64,000 nucleotides of DNA. It comes from Haliotis asinina (Eukaryota > Mollusca > Gastropoda > Lepetellida > Haliotidae). Every line of letters starts with the position of its first letter. Positions within the stretch are counted from its first letter, which is position 1. Below, in pieces: positions 1 through 14,456 of the stretch. The notes below the pieces were generated by a model. The model saw nothing but the letters and a program-made list of their open reading frames with translations. It was not told where the DNA came from and did no database searches. A program made the translations under genes and the position numbers. Location of the stretch: the NCBI RefSeq assembly GCF_037392515.1, contig NC_090281.1, positions 43,748,645-43,812,644 of the forward strand, in the 5' to 3' direction.

Positions 1-59
1 CCAAAAACAGTATCGTTAAGATACCCTAAAATCAACATTGTGCATGGCATCCATGACAT

Positions 60-860
60 CGACGTCCGTACTTGAAATGAATTAGGCGGTTGATGTAGGC
101 CATTGTGGCTTTTAGGGTCCTTACTCTGCGAAGTGTCTGATCGGGTCCAGCCGCAGTTGTCTGCCTTGGTTGGAGCTGATTCGGTCTTCTTTAAATCGCG
201 TCCCAGAGGTGTTCTGTTGGACTTAAATACTAAGTGAGAGCACACTTTTGTCGGGTTTGGATGCCATGTTGTCTAAGGAAGTCAAATGATGCTCAGGCAG
301 TGTGGGTGCGAGAGTTTTCTTGCTGGAAGATGTGATTTCGGTACCGCCCAAAATGTCTTACGGCGTGGGTCTTGAGACTTGGTCATTATAGCGAGTCACG
401 TCCTTTTTTCACCCTTGACCAAGAGTCTGGAACTCCACGGTGTCAACTAACTGGTTCAGACCAACTGCACCACACAACACGATGCTTGGACCTCCCCATG
501 AATATCTTTCAACAATACACCCACTGGAAAACAGTTCCCCTGCCTTCACCATACTCTCACTCTGCCATCGACGGTTGAAACACAATATCGGGCTTCATGA
601 GATAAAAGCATAGATCTCCATCATGGATAACGTCCATTTCGATGCCGAGTTACCCATGAAGTCCGTTTTGGCGGTGATGAGCAGTGAGGTCAGGACTACA
701 TCTGTGACAGCAGAGGTTTCTTCTGCGGAAAGGCAGACGCACTGTCTCTATACTGACAGGTCTGTTGTGAGTCCCAGTGGTCTGACGTGCTGTTTCCGTC
801 GTTCTGGGGAAGCGGTCTTGTAGATGGTTGCACACGAACTGTCGGTTTTGACGTTGTGAT
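60..860 (-). pseudogene. Tc1/mariner-type transposase relic
   Basis: The minus strand reads, across several frames and stops, as a decayed Tc1-like DDE transposase. Between about 835 and 650 a stretch contains GTHNRPVSIETVR and LTAHHRQNGL, matching the linker between the DNA-binding part and the catalytic core. Near 310-290 a glutamine-rich stretch ends in SRTHTA, like the usual QQDNA-R-H-TA catalytic block. Near 215-195 SPTEHLWDAI matches the SP-L-PIEH-WD block that holds the last acidic residue. Stops and frameshifts separate the blocks, so it cannot encode a working enzyme. Terminal inverted repeats were not located. Family assignment rests on motif order only. Confidence 0.72.
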
Positions 861-1160
861 GTTACTGAAAGTCGCCCACTGCGTGGACAGTCTTGGATGC
901 TGTTACTGACCTGATACTACTCTTGCAGTTGGATGATTATCCTAGCATCAACATTGAAATGATTGGCAGTTTGGCTAACTTCGAATCGTCCGAAGTCGTC
1001 GCTCCTCAGGTTCGGGGGAGTTTTGGACTTGCCTACATTGGTAGGGTTCTCACGACATTCACGTGCATTTTGATTTTCGCGAATATCATACTAAACCTTT
1101 TACCACGTCTGCCTTTTTAGGTACCTCTGGTCGATATGTTTCATTCATCAGAAAACACAC
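861..1160. other. Unassigned stretch before the satellite
   Basis: Short open frames exist, including one at 893-1120, but none has recognisable features. Part may be the decayed N-terminal end of the Tc1-like relic. No gene is supported. Confidence 0.4.
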
Positions 1161-4100
1161 TATGAGTACACTACAACATCCACCAATGGATCATGCACCG
1201 CCAACGGCATACATGAGTACACCACAACATCCACCAATGCATGGTGCACCGCCACAGACATACAGGAGTGCACCACAACATCAACCAATGCATAGTGCAC
1301 CACCACCGACATACATGAGTACACCACAACATCCACCAATGCATCGTCCACCGCCACCGGCATACATGAGACACGACCATCACATCCACTAATTCATGGT
1401 GCACCACCACCCTCATACATGAGCCACCACCATCATATCCACCAATACATGGCGCACCACCACCGGCATACATGAGTACACCACAACATCCACCAATGCA
1501 TGGAGCACCAGCACCCTCATACAAGAGACACCACCATCACATCCATCAAATGTATCGCACATCGCCACCGACATACAGGAGTACACCACAACATCCACCA
1601 ATGCATGGCGTACCGCCACCGACATACATGAGTACACCACAACATCCACCAATGCATGGTGCACAGCCACCGGCATACATGACACAACAAAATTACGTAC
1701 ACCAATGCATGGTGCACCAACACAGACATACATCAGTTCACCACAAAATCTACCAATGCATGGTGCAACGCCACTGGCACACATGAGTACAAGACAACAT
1801 TCATCAATGCATCATGCAACGCCACCGGCATACATGAGCACACCACAACATCCACAAATGCATGGCGCACCACTATCGGTATACATGAGCCACAACCATC
1901 TCATTCACCAATGCATGGCGAGTCGCCAACGGCATGCATGAGTACACCACAACATCCACCAATGCATCATGCACCGCCACGAGCATACATGAGGACACCA
2001 CAACATCCACCAATGCATGGGACACTGTGATCGGCATGCATGAGTACACCGTAACATCCACCAATGCATGGGGCACCACCAAAGGCATATATGAGCCCAA
2101 ACCATCACACCCACCAATGCATGGGACAACGCCACCGGCATACAAGAGTACACCACAACATCCACCAATGCACAGCACACCACCACCGACATACATGAGT
2201 ACACAACAAAATCTACCAATGCATGGTTCAATGCCAAAGTATACATGAGTACACCACAACATCCATCAATGCATCGAGCAACGCCACCGGCATATATGAG
2301 AAAACCAAAACATCCACCAATGCATGGCGCACCACTATCGGTATACATGAGCCACCACCATCTCATCCACCAATGCATGGAGCATCGCCACCGGCATACA
2401 TGAGTACACCACAACATCCACCAATGCATCGTCCACCGCCACGAGCATACATGAGGACACCATAACATTCACCAATGCATGGGGCAACACCACCAGCATA
2501 CATGAGTACAGTACAACATCCATCAGTGCATGGTGCACCAGCACCCTCATACATCAGACACCACCATCACATCCACCAATGCATGGGGCACCACAACATT
2601 CAAACATGAGCACACCACAACATCTACCAATGCATGAGGCATCGCCACCGGCATACATGAGTACAACACAACATCTACCAATGGATGGTGCAACGCCACC
2701 GGCATACATGAGTACAACACAACATCCACCAATGCATGTTGCACCTCTATCAGTATACATGAGCCACAACCATCTCATCCACCAATGCATTGAGGATAGC
2801 CACAAGCATGCATGAGTACACCACAACATCCACCAATGCATCGTCCACCGCCACGAGCATACATGAGGACACCATAACATTCACCAATGCATGGGGCACT
2901 GCCACCGGCATGCTTGAGCACACCACAACATCCACCAATCAATGGGGCACCACCAAAGGCATACATGAGCTACCACCATCACATCCACCAATGCATTGCA
3001 CAACGCCACCGGCATACCTCAGTGCACCACAACATCCACAAATGCATGGGGCACCACCATCGGTATATATGAGCCACCACCATCACATCCACAAATGCAT
3101 GTCGCAATGCCACACGCATGCATGAGTACACCACAACATCCACCAATGCATGGGGTACCACCAAAGGCATACATGAGACACCACCATCACATGCACCAAT
3201 GCAAAGCACACCACCACCGACATACATGAGAACACCACAACATCCAGCAATGCATGGGGCACCACCAGCGGCATACATGAGTACATTACAACATCCACCA
3301 ATGCATGGTGGACCAGGACGAGCATACATGAGACACCATCATCACATCCACCAATGCATGGCGCATTCCCACCAGCATACATGAGTACACCACAACATCC
3401 ACCAATGCAAAGCGCACCACCACCGGCATACATGAGAACACCACAACAACCACCAATAAATGGGGCACCACCACCGGCATACATGAGTACAGAGCAACAT
3501 CCACCAATGCATGGGGCACCGCCACCGGCATACATGAGTACACCACAACATCCACCAATGCATGGGGCACCACCACCGGCATACATGAGTACAGTACAAC
3601 ATCCACCAATGCATGGGGTACCGCCACCAAAATACATGAGTACACCACAACATCCACCAATGCATCGAGCAACGCCACCGGCATATATGAGAAAACCACA
3701 ACATTCACAAATGCATGGCGCACCACTATCGGTATACATGAGCCACCACCATGTCATCCACCAATGCATGGGGCACCACCAGCGGCATACATGAGAACAC
3801 CACAACATCCACCAATACATCATGCACCTCCACGAGCATACATGAGGACACCATAACATTCACCAATGCATGGTGCACCGTCACCGGCATACAAGAGGAC
3901 ACCAAAACATCCACCAATGCAACGCGCACCACCACCGGCATACATGAGAACACTACAACATCCACTCATGCATGGGGCACCACCACCGGCATAAATGAGT
4001 ACAGTACAACATCCACCAGTGCATGGTGCACCAGCACCCTCATATATGAGACACCACCATCACATCCACCAATGCATGGGACACCACAACATTCATACAT

Positions 4101-6062
4101 GAGCACACCACAACATACACCAATACATGGGGCATTGCCACCGGTATACATGAGTACACCACAACATCCACCAATGCATGGGGCACCACCACCGGCATAC
4201 ATGAGAACACCACAACATCCAGCAATGCATGAGGTACCACCACCGGCATACATGAGTACAGAACAACATCCACCAATGCATGGTGGACCAGGACGAGCAT
4301 AGATGAGACACTATCATCACATCCACCAATGCAAAGCGCACCATCACTGGCATACATGAGTACACCACAACATCCACCAATGCAGAGCGCACCACCACCG
4401 GAATACATGAGGACACTACAACATCCACCAATGCATGGGGCACTGCCACCGGCATACATGAGTACACCATTACATCCACCAATGCATGGGGCACTACCAC
4501 CGACATACATGAGTACACCACAAAATCTACCAATGCATGGTGCACCGCCACCGGTATACAAGAGTACACCATCACATCCACCTATGCATGGCACAACACC
4601 ACCGGTATACATGAGGACACCACAACATCCACCAGTGCATGGTACACCGAAACCGACATACAGGAGTACACCACAACATCCAGCAATGCATGGGACACCA
4701 CGACTAGCATACATGAGTACATCACAACATCCACCAATGCATGGAGCACCACCACCGGCATACATGAGCACACCACAACATCCACCATAGCATGGGGTCC
4801 CACCACTGGCATACATGAGTACACCACAACATCCACCAATGCATGGGGCACAAGCACCCTCATACAAGAGACACCACCATCACATCCACCAATGCATGGC
4901 ATACCGCTACCGACATACATGAGTACACCACAACATCCACCAATGCATGGCGCACCACCACCGGCATACATGAGCACACCACAACATCCACCAATGCATG
5001 GCGCACTGCCACTGGCATACATGAGTACACCGTAACATCCACCAATGCATGGGGCACCATCAAAGGCATACATGAGCCCCCATCATCACATCCACCAATG
5101 CATGACACAACGCCACCGGCATACCCTCAGTGCACCACAACATCCACCAATGTACTGGGCACCACCATCGGTATATATGAGCCACCACCATCACATCCAC
5201 CAATGCCTGGGGCACCACCAAAGGCATACATGAGCCACCATCATCACATCCACCAATGCATGGCACAACGCCACCGGCATACCCTCAGTGCACCACAACA
5301 TCCACCAATGCACTGGGCACCAACATCGGTATATATGAGCCACCACCATCACATCCACAAATGCATCGCACAACGCCACCGGCATACATGAGTATACCAC
5401 AGTATCCACCAATACATGGGGCACCACCACCCGCATACAAGAGACATCACCATCACATCCACCAATGCATCACACACACCCACCGACATACATGAGTACA
5501 TCACAACATCCACCAATGCATGGGACACCACGACTAGCATACATGAGTACACCCCAACATCCACCAATGCATGGGGCACCAGAACTCTCATACAAGAGAC
5601 ATCACCATCACATCCACCAATGCATCACACACACACACCGACATACATGAGTACATCACAACATCCAACAATGCATGGAGCACCACCACCGGCATACATG
5701 AGCACACCACAACATCCACCATAGCATGGGGTCCCACCACTGGCATACATGAGTACACCACAACATCCACCAATGCATGGGGCACAAGCACCCTCATACA
5801 AGAGACACCACCATCACATCCACCAATGCATGGCATACCGCTACCGACATACATGAGTACACCACAACATCCACCAATGCATGGCGCACCACCACCGGCA
5901 TACATGAGCACACCACAACATCCACCAATGCATGGAGCACTGCCACTGGCATACATGAGTACACCGTAACATCCACCAAAGCATGGGGCACCATCAAAGG
6001 CATACATGAGCCCCCATCATCATGCGCCACACGCATACATGAGTGCACCAAAACATCCACCA
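1161..6062. repeat. 51-bp satellite array, left block
   Basis: Nearly 100 head-to-tail units of 51 bp, each with a conserved CCAATGCATGG core. In the plus frame a typical unit reads MSTPQHPPMHGAPPPAY; the minus strand gives a cysteine/glycine-rich 17-residue repeat. A second unit type starts ATGAGACACCACCATCACATC and is 53 bp, so it shifts the frame; frames therefore switch repeatedly and no open frame exceeds about 275 codons on either strand. A larger duplication is visible: the stretch around 4,700-5,100 recurs at about 5,650-6,010. No promoter, signal peptide or splice logic was seen, so I treat it as satellite DNA. The Pro/His/Tyr-rich plus frame resembles low-complexity secreted proteins of molluscs and is the only reason to keep a coding option open. 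Confidence 0.9.
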
Positions 6063-7520
6063 ATTCACAAGAATGACTGCATAGAAAATAAAAGTCACCG
6101 GAACCGTTATGTTGAAAGAAAACGTGTTTAAAGGCGGAATGAAATCACATCTGATCTGAACGCCCCGTGGTACAACTTGTCGTGTATTTGAAAGGCATTA
6201 AATCTATCGCTTCTGCAGTAACTCTTAATTTGCTTTCCAGAAACCGCTGACACAAATTGCATAGTGTTATTTCCAAAACAGCCCCCGTCAATTTCCCATA
6301 CTTAGGTTCGGCTCGTGTTAAAGACGTCATTCGTCCTGCCTTGCCTATTCCAATCTGTTTTTTCGTCATCGATTCCATTCCGTTAAACCAGTCTAACTTA
6401 CTGAATGGTATAACAATGGTTCCTCCTTACACGTGTCTGAAATCACATTTAGTATCAATCTTCGGATAATGCAAACACGACTCAGTGAAGAATGGCCACC
6501 CCTACCTATCGATGAACGTTTGGGTGACTCAGGTGATGTATTATACCTTTATATGAAGTGATGTATTATACCATTATATGAAGTGATGTATTATACCATT
6601 GTATGAGTGCCCATGTCAGATTGAGATTCATAATTTACCTTTACAGACAATCAGTGGTGCCTACAAAGACGAAAGTTGGCACAGGTGGATGAAGAAACAT
6701 TGATTATAATGTAGAATGTACAGAAAGTACCTTATTATTTAGCATCATTTCATTTCTGAGACAAGAAGCTTTATACAAGTATTCACCTAAATTACACAAC
6801 TGTTTTACATTTCTAACACTTACAAGTTGAATGCGTTTATGCATATGGTTTTATATGTTAGTAATATGGCATCTGTAGCAATATGGTTTTATGTACAGTT
6901 TTCTGTAATCAATAAAATAGCGACATACTAATATAAAATGCAACTCGTCTTCAATGTCGTCTTCACAAAAAACATAGTTTCTTTCTGTTATTTCAACATG
7001 CTGTCTCTATAGTTGAATTACGAGAGTTACGTCGGAATTTAGATAAATATTTCCCGAAGATGTGCGGGATAGCTTTACATAGGTAATACAGCAGAGTGCA
7101 AATATCAATAATATTTATATAAAATAAACATTCTGATCAATTGGATAAATAACAACAATCTCTTGAGATGCTTGATCGAAACTTCGTATGTAAGAAGGTA
7201 GGTATGCAGGACATACTTCATCTCTATGTCATAATTCATTGATACCGATGTTAGATTAAATATTGTTCCCCTGATACGCCCAGCTATTCACACGACGGTT
7301 CTTTACTTCTCACAAAACACATTCATAATAATTTCGTAGGATAAGATCATTTGTGTGAAGCAACTTGCACCAATACTTTATCATGTTAAATTGTCTCTGA
7401 TATATGCGAGGGAGACGACCCAATTCTGCATAAGCCATGGAATTACATGTATAGTTTTTTTTAACTTCAGTGGAGTAATTCAACAAACGAATCTAACTGC
7501 TTTTGTGAACCATCAACTGA
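6063..7520. other. Gene-free stretch
   Basis: AT-rich DNA with no supported gene. It holds a three-copy tandem repeat near 6,533-6,606, listed separately. Otherwise I see nothing in it. Confidence 0.6.
6533..6606. repeat. Short tandem repeat, three copies
   Basis: Three adjacent near-identical copies of a ~25-bp unit built on GATGTATTATACC followed by TTATATGAAGT. No function is apparent. Confidence 0.8.
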
Positions 7521-7524
7521 TTCA

Positions 7525-7800
7525 GAAATTAGGACACGTCGTCTGCATACAGTAACCGAAAAATACTTAGGGATTTACATTTATAAGAAATTCAGTTATC
7601 TTCAAGAAAGGGGGTCTCAAAATCACCGAGATAAAATGAAAATAGAATTGGAGACAAAACATCGCCTTGCATTAAATCCGAATTATTCTTAAAGGATTCA
7701 CTAAAATAGCCGCCAACGCTAACAAACGATCTAACGTTCAGATACAAAGAATATATAACAGACATTAATTTTCCATTTACATCTAACTTTGACAACTTAC
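7525..7800 (-). pseudogene. Non-LTR retrotransposon reverse transcriptase fragment
   Basis: The minus strand encodes a fragment with LMQGDVLSPILFSFYL, the QG-LSP-LF block of LINE reverse transcriptases. About 100 bp further on, in a neighbouring frame, comes LLYADDV, the catalytic YADD block. The order and spacing fit the palm domain. Stop codons and a frame change between the two blocks show decay. No other domain remains. It may belong to the same LINE group as the fragment at 41.3-42.3 kb, but the two pieces do not overlap. Confidence 0.75.
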
Positions 7801-10180
7801 CACAACTTACACCTGTCTACAGAGTGCAATATACCCTGAAAGTTGACGTAAGCACGATACAATACGCTTATTGTTGTTAAGGCTGTTGCTAATTAATGTG
7901 AAACTATGTTTACGACACAAATTGGAATGTTGGTATTCCCCGAACGGAAGCGAGGGATACACAGATATTTAGGCACGAGTGTGCCTATCTATTACCAAAC
8001 TCATCTTTCAAACATGGGCTGGTTACCCACAATGGCCTCATTTAGAACGCAACGTTATAGAGGAGACGTGGCGTCCTTGCATTGCTCACGACATCACCTC
8101 ACCATGACAAAGTAATATTTTCCCCTAGGTCATCGTATGAAAAATATGAACCCCGATATTTTCGACCTCGTAGTTAATACGGTTCATGGGCCAATCTGGT
8201 AGAAATATTAATATTAATTCTTCTGCTGGAGTAGATCATCCGGGTATCCTTGGTGCTGTAAGTTGGAGACCCACTTGCTTTTAGCATTGTTCTTGTGATA
8301 CTCCGTGGTGGGTGGGTGGCTCGGATGATGAACCATATTACACTAACCATGGCTTACAGCTATGAAATTCCGCCCAAAGGCCCAAAATGTCCACTTGAAA
8401 TTGACCCTATTGATACTGATCACAGATCTTCTGCATCGATTGAGTATTGGCCGCTTTTCCTTGTGATCGAGACTCCTGACAAGACACCGTAAAAGGTGAA
8501 GCCCTTTGCTGTATACAAGGGTATTGAAGTAGTACAGGAGGAGGCAGCTGAAAAATCTGATGTCGTAGCCTCCCCAGTACTGAGTTTGTTTGAAACTATC
8601 TTCAGTTAGTATGATGTCTTTGGCTCATGAAAAGGCCTTTAATACTCAGGCCACTTAATGTGGTGGAGGTCTGTGAGCATTTTCATGACATTTGGTTTGC
8701 TGGCCGACAACATCTCAAAGTTAATCATGGATAGTTTTACTAATATCAATCTGATCACTGTCATTGTGACTTTTGCGTATTGCTAAAGGGTGTATATGTT
8801 TTTTGACATATATTTTCTCTTGAAAATAATGAAAATGACCGCCATTTTGAATTGTCTTCTCGGCAGTTACATTTACATAAAAATTAACACCGAATGTGTC
8901 CATTTACGGCCAATGTTGATACTTTTTATGTTTTTTGACACTTGTATCTTCTAGAGTGGTGACTCGGGCACAAAACAGGTGATTTTGTATGGTCATGTCG
9001 AGATAATATAATGTTTTACAGCTTACTCTTTGAGACGAGATTTTGTTTCCTCTTTACTTCTAGAGTGACAACATGTTACATGGAATAACATCATATTACC
9101 CAGAATTCAAAAATGGCTGCCAAGATGGCCACCATTGTAGTTTTAGTGCCTATACAGAGCAGAGAACTAGCAAACAATTCATTTGGTGTCACATGTTTAA
9201 CACACTTTAGAAGAAAACAAACTTCAATGTTATGGTTAATAAAAGCTATACATTCCTAAACTATTTGATGAAATAGCAGTATCCAAAGTATTAGAAAACT
9301 ATGCTTCACGATCGATAACTGCCTCTAAGCTCTCGTAGTAGCTATTCAAATGGTCTGTCAGATAACTGTTAATCACTTTTGATACATTCAGAAGCTTACA
9401 ATTTGTTCAGTTTATCTGCTTTGATATAGATCTCCCTCTGATGGCATACTGACTTTATTGCATTTACTCTGTGTCAACCAATCCATGGGGATCAGCATCT
9501 CTCGACATCAGAACACCAGAATAGGGATACGCTGACCATCACAAATGCTCCAACCATGGTCAACTGGTTAAGGAATATGATTGGCAAACATGCACTTGGT
9601 TGTTTACTTGCGCAATGTAATATTCTAGACTGTTGGATGTTGGTGGGAGCTTTTCATTTAATGTCTTGTCTCATCTACAGACACCACTGGATTGTTTAGT
9701 ACATACATTGAACTTAAGGTCTGTGCGATGTGATCTAGTAATGTTGATAGGCTTTTGAATTGGTTTGTAGACATTAGAATACCCCCGTGTATTGATCTAT
9801 TGTTTTAATGTTGGACTTGTTTCGTGATGTGTGGCGGTGTTTAACAGTGCATGGCAGTATATGGCTAAAAACAAGCACTCCTACAAGGCAATAAAGTCGT
9901 GCACATCCGATTTCCATGGACAAAAACAATTCTTCTCGAGTTCACAAGTTTCACAAACAAAACAGCAAAACAAACAAGTACAATTGGACCAGCTGTGCGG
10001 ATTATGTTTTATTAATGTCATCATTCCCAACATGGAACAGTACCAAATCCTCGAACAAACACAAACATTGTTGTCGAAGAATGTGTGTCTAAATTGATCT
10101 TGATCAAATTTGAGATTTGAACAAGGTCAAAGGTAACTGAAGCCCGACACGTAAAACCAGAGATAAAAAACATTTTTGAG
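7801..10180. other. Gene-free stretch
   Basis: Only short, unconvincing open frames. No RNA gene, repeat array or coding signal was recognised. Confidence 0.55.
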
Positions 10181-11660
10181 AAGAAAAAAAACTCTGGAAC
10201 CGTGTTCCCTCAACGTATGCAACGCTACCTATTCTACTGGAGGGTTTACAGTAGTAGACACGCAGAGTACATTGTCACAAAATATCCGAACAGTAAAACA
10301 TCCACATGCTGCTCCAGAAGAGACCTTGATCCACTTCTGTCCATGGAATATCTTCTTGGCAGTCGTCCTGCCTCTGGGGGACTTCAGGGTCCATTTCCGC
10401 CCCCAGGACGATGGCATCCACGCTCCTGATAATAAAGGTAAACATATTTTACATCATTTGTACCGTGTGCATAAATGCAAAATATATGATTCCACGAGAA
10501 CATATCTCAAACACGAAAATCAAGTTGTGACTTGGTAGTAGACGTCATTGTACACAAGGAGGCACTTTATGTTTTCTTTAAAAGATCGTTTGGAAGAACA
10601 CAGTGGATTCTGCTAATAAAGGTAAACAGTATTCTGTATCATAATTTACACTTCCAGCACATATTAAGCCTGCATGAGTGTCGTTTTCACACTGCTTTTA
10701 CCAGCATACCAGCTATATCACGGGAAGAAACAACAAATATCGCCTCCACACATCATTCAGATATGGAAAATCGAAATCGGGTTGTTTGGAGCGTCATGAG
10801 CGAACGCTTTAACCATTCGGTTATTCGACGATTCTCTTACATTTAAATACAAAGCAAATATGTCGGGACGTGAAAAACAAAATTTCATCTAAGTTTTAAA
10901 CTGAAATAGTGAATGCTTTACCAGCAGATGGCCAGTACACTGACTTTCAAAGGGACCATCCGGGACTTGCTTTGTCTCGAACTACCTATTGAAGGACGGA
11001 ATGGTGGGTTAACACTAAGTTATACTATCTATAGATAGCATCGTACAGGGCATGCACGAAGGGGGCCCTATCTACACTAACCCCTAATCTACCAGTCAAG
11101 TGCAGTCAGCATTGGGTCTACTGGGGGTGCTGAAAAGACTGGGGCCACAGAGTGTGCCAACCCTAAACTAGTTGGGTTGCTGTAACAACCATCCTGACTG
11201 TACAGTCAGGCCCTAGCACCGAACCTACTCCATGTACGCTCGGCAGGGGGCTACGCGGAGAGCAGACGCACAATGGAGCCACCATGAGACAAAAGCTCAT
11301 CCCATCGGACCCTCGGAAAGCCAGTGTACTAAAGTCCAGGTGGAAGGGTTTAGAGTGACACAACACCAAATCCAGAGTGTGCCAGGGTTCCTGCGTCTGA
11401 AAGAAATGAGTCATGCATAAGCATGAGTAATCACATTTCTCTCGGATGTGGATTGGATTAAGAACAACGAGTAAGTGTGGTTTTCTGCCGCTTTTGGCAA
11501 ATTTCCAGCGTTAAGTAGCGTGGGGCATAGCATTTAAGTGAGGACTCGAAAACTGACACTGAACATGACGTGCCAACACTTGAACAACTAGGCTACACTA
11601 CCACTCCGTTTACATGCAGAAACCAGTATCAACCTTTCCCATCTATACCTAAATGGCTGT

Positions 11661-11868
11661 GACTATGCTTGTCGTAAGAGGCGACTAACGGGATCGGGTG
11701 GTCAGACTCGCTGACTTCTTGGTTGAAACATGTCATCGGTTCCCATTTGCGCATATCGATGCTCGTGTTGTTGATCACTGGATTGTCTTGTCCAGACTCG
11801 ATTATTTACAGACCGTCACCTTATAGCTGAATATTGCTGAGTGTGGCGTAAAACTAAACTCACTCACT
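11661..11868 (+). mobile_element. SINE copy with target-site duplication
   Basis: A ~208-bp 5'-truncated copy of the window's main SINE, running from ACTATGCTTGTCGTAAGAGG to an ACTCACTCACT tail. It is bounded by a 13-bp duplication, CCTAAATGGCTGT, at 11,648-11,660 and 11,869-11,881. The matching site in the third tandem copy (15,712-15,724) has a single CCTAAATGGCTGT and no insert, which proves the boundaries. Confidence 0.93.
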
Positions 11869-13687
11869 CCTAAATGGCTGTATACTATGAGAGAATTAGT
11901 GTGCACTATATATGAAACAAATATTTTCTTCCAAATAGAGTTGAAAACACCTGCCTGTCTGGTCCTCTGTCACCCTTCCGAAGAATCCTTGGTTCACGTC
12001 TATCCATGGAATATCTTCTTGGCAGTCGTCCTGCCTCTGGGGGACTTCAGGGTCCATTTCCGCCCCCAGGACGATGGCATCCACGTTCCTAATAGTAACG
12101 ATAACGAATAGGTTAATGTTTCATATCACTAATACTTACTACATAGATAATAAATAATAAAAGCATATGCTTTTTGGTCTGGAAAACGCTGTAACCTGAA
12201 ACACAAGTTGTAATTTGCTCATGACGTCATTGTCAACAAGAATATATTGTATGTCGTCTTCAAAAGATAGTTTGGAGAACTTGCCTTCCTGGTAGTCGGG
12301 CGGCTTTGTGGTCGTTGTCCTGCCGCCAGAAGAGACCTTGATCCACTTCTGTTCACGGAATATCTTCTTGGCAGTCGTCCTGCCTTTGGGGGACTTCAGG
12401 GTCCATTTCCGCCCCCAGGTAGATGGCATCCCTGCTCATAACAGTAAAGAGAATATAGTTTACATAGCTGGCACTTACTGTGTGCATAAATGCAACTTAT
12501 ATGCCTACACGTAAAATCTCAAACATGAAACTCAAGTTGTAATTTTGCAGTAGACGTCATGATAAACAAGGATGCATTGCATGTTATGGTTTATTCAAAA
12601 GATTGTTTGAAAGGAACAGTTGCATGCGTAAGCAACGGTTCTACTTAAAAAGGCAAAGAACACTTTACATAATTTATGCTTCTCACACATATTATGACTG
12701 CGTGAGTGTCCTTTTACACCGCTTTCAGCAATATACTAGCTATATCACGGTGAGAAACAACAAATATATGCTTCACACATCATTCAGATATGGGAAATCG
12801 AAATCGGGTTGTTTGGAGCGTCATGAGCGAACGCTTTAACCATTCGGTTATTCGACGATTCTCTTACATTTAAATACAAAGCAAATATGTCGGGACGTGA
12901 AAAACAAAATTTCATCTAAGTTTTAAACTGAAATAGTGAATACTTTACCAGCAGATGGCCAGTACACTGACTTTCAATGGGACCATCCGGGACTTGCTTT
13001 GTCTCGAACTACCTATTGAAGGACGGAATGGTGGGTTAACACTAAGTTATACTATCTATAGATAGCATCGTACAGGGCATGCACGAAGGGGGCCCTATCT
13101 ACACTAACCCCTAATCTACCAGTCAAGTGCAGTCAGCATTGGGTCTACTGGGGGTGCTGAAAAGACTGGGGCCACAGAGTGTGCCAACCCTAAACTAGTT
13201 GGGTTGCTGTAACAACCATCCTGACTGTACAGTCAGGCCCTAGCACCGAACCTACTCCATGTACGCTCGGCAGGGGGCTACGCGGAGAGCAGACGCACAA
13301 TGGAGCCACCATGAGACAAAAGCTCATCCCATCGGACCCTCGGAAAGCCAGTGTACTAAAGTCCAGGTGGAAGGGTTTAGAGTGACACAACACCAAATCC
13401 AGAGTGTGCCAGGGTTCCTGCGTCTGAAAGAAATGAGTCATGCATAAGCATGAGTAATCACATTTCTCTCGGATGTGGATTGGATTAAGAACAACGAGTA
13501 AGTGTGGTTTTCTGCCGCTTTTGGCAAATTTCCAGCGTTAAGTAGCGTGGGGCATAGCATTTAAGTGAGGACTCGAAAACTGACACTGAACATGACATGC
13601 CAACACTTGAACAACTAGGCTACACTACCACTCCGTTTACATGCAGAAACCAGTATCAACCTTTCCCATCTATACCTAAATGGCTGT

Positions 13688-13895
13688 GACTATGCTTGTC
13701 GTAAGAGGCGACTAACGGGATCGGGTGGTCAGACTCGCTGACTTCTTGGTTGAAACATGTCATCGGTTCCCATTTGCGCATATCGATGCTCGTGTTGTTG
13801 ATCACTGGATTGTCTTGTCCAGACTCGATTATTTACAGACCGTCACCTTATAGCTGAATATTGCTGAGTGTGGCGTAAAACTAAACTCACTCACT
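13688..13895 (+). mobile_element. SINE copy duplicated with its host unit
   Basis: Same SINE at the same position in the second 2,027-bp unit, with the same 13-bp flanking duplication at 13,675-13,687 and 13,896-13,908. It was copied by the segmental duplication, not inserted independently. Confidence 0.93.
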
Positions 13896-14356
13896 CCTAA
13901 ATGGCTGTATACTATGAGAGAATTAGTGTGCACTATATATGAAACAAATATTTTCTTCCAAATAGAGTTGAAAACACCTGCCTGTCTGGTCCTCTGTCAC
14001 CCTTCCGAAGAATCCTTGGTTCACGTCTATCCATGGAATATCTTCTTGGCAGTCGTCCTGCCTCTGGGGGACTTCAGGGTCCATTTCCGCCCCCAGGACG
14101 ATGGCATCCACGTTCCTAATAGTAACGATAACGAATAGGTTAATGTTTCATATCACTGATACTTACTACATAGATAATAAATAATAAAAGCATATGCTTT
14201 TTGGTCAGGAAAACGCTGTAACCTGAAACACAAGTTGTAATTTGCTCATGACGTCATTGTCAACAAGAATATATTGTATGTCGTCTTCAAAAGATAGTTT
14301 GGAGAACTTGCCTTCCTGGTAGTCGGGCGGCTTTGTGGTCGTTGTCCTGCCGCCAG

Positions 14357-14456
14357 AAGAGACCTTGATCCACTTCTGTCCACGGAATATCTTCTTGGCA
14401 GTCGTCCTGCCTCTGGGGGACTTCAGGGTCCATTTCCGCCCCCAGGTAGATGGCAT
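14357..14456 (-). other. Exon-like segment repeated five times, coding status unclear
   Basis: A ~100-bp segment recurs at about 10,318-10,417, 11,985-12,084, 12,330-12,429, 14,012-14,111 and 14,357-14,456, far better conserved than its flanks. On the minus strand each copy is preceded by a pyrimidine-rich stretch; at the first two positions an AG acceptor-like site is clear. One minus frame gives an acidic peptide containing LGAEMDPEVPQRQDDCQEDI; another gives a basic one containing WGRKWTLKSP. The copy at 12,330-12,429 has a stop in the acidic frame, and no consistent donor site was found. It could be a repeated exon of an unknown gene, a gene fragment carried in the duplication, or a non-coding conserved repeat. 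Confidence 0.4.

Noticed and set aside
4040..4867. Long minus-strand frame of 275 codons rich in Cys and Gly
   Set aside because: It is the antisense of a 51-bp satellite; the length comes from a unit divisible by three without stops.
1161..6062. CRISPR-like regular repeats
   Set aside because: Units are directly adjacent without unique spacers, and the genome is an animal's.
11163..11420. Open frames repeated at 11.2, 13.2 and 15.2 kb on both strands
   Set aside because: They recur only because the 2,027-bp unit is duplicated; no coding features and both strands equally open.
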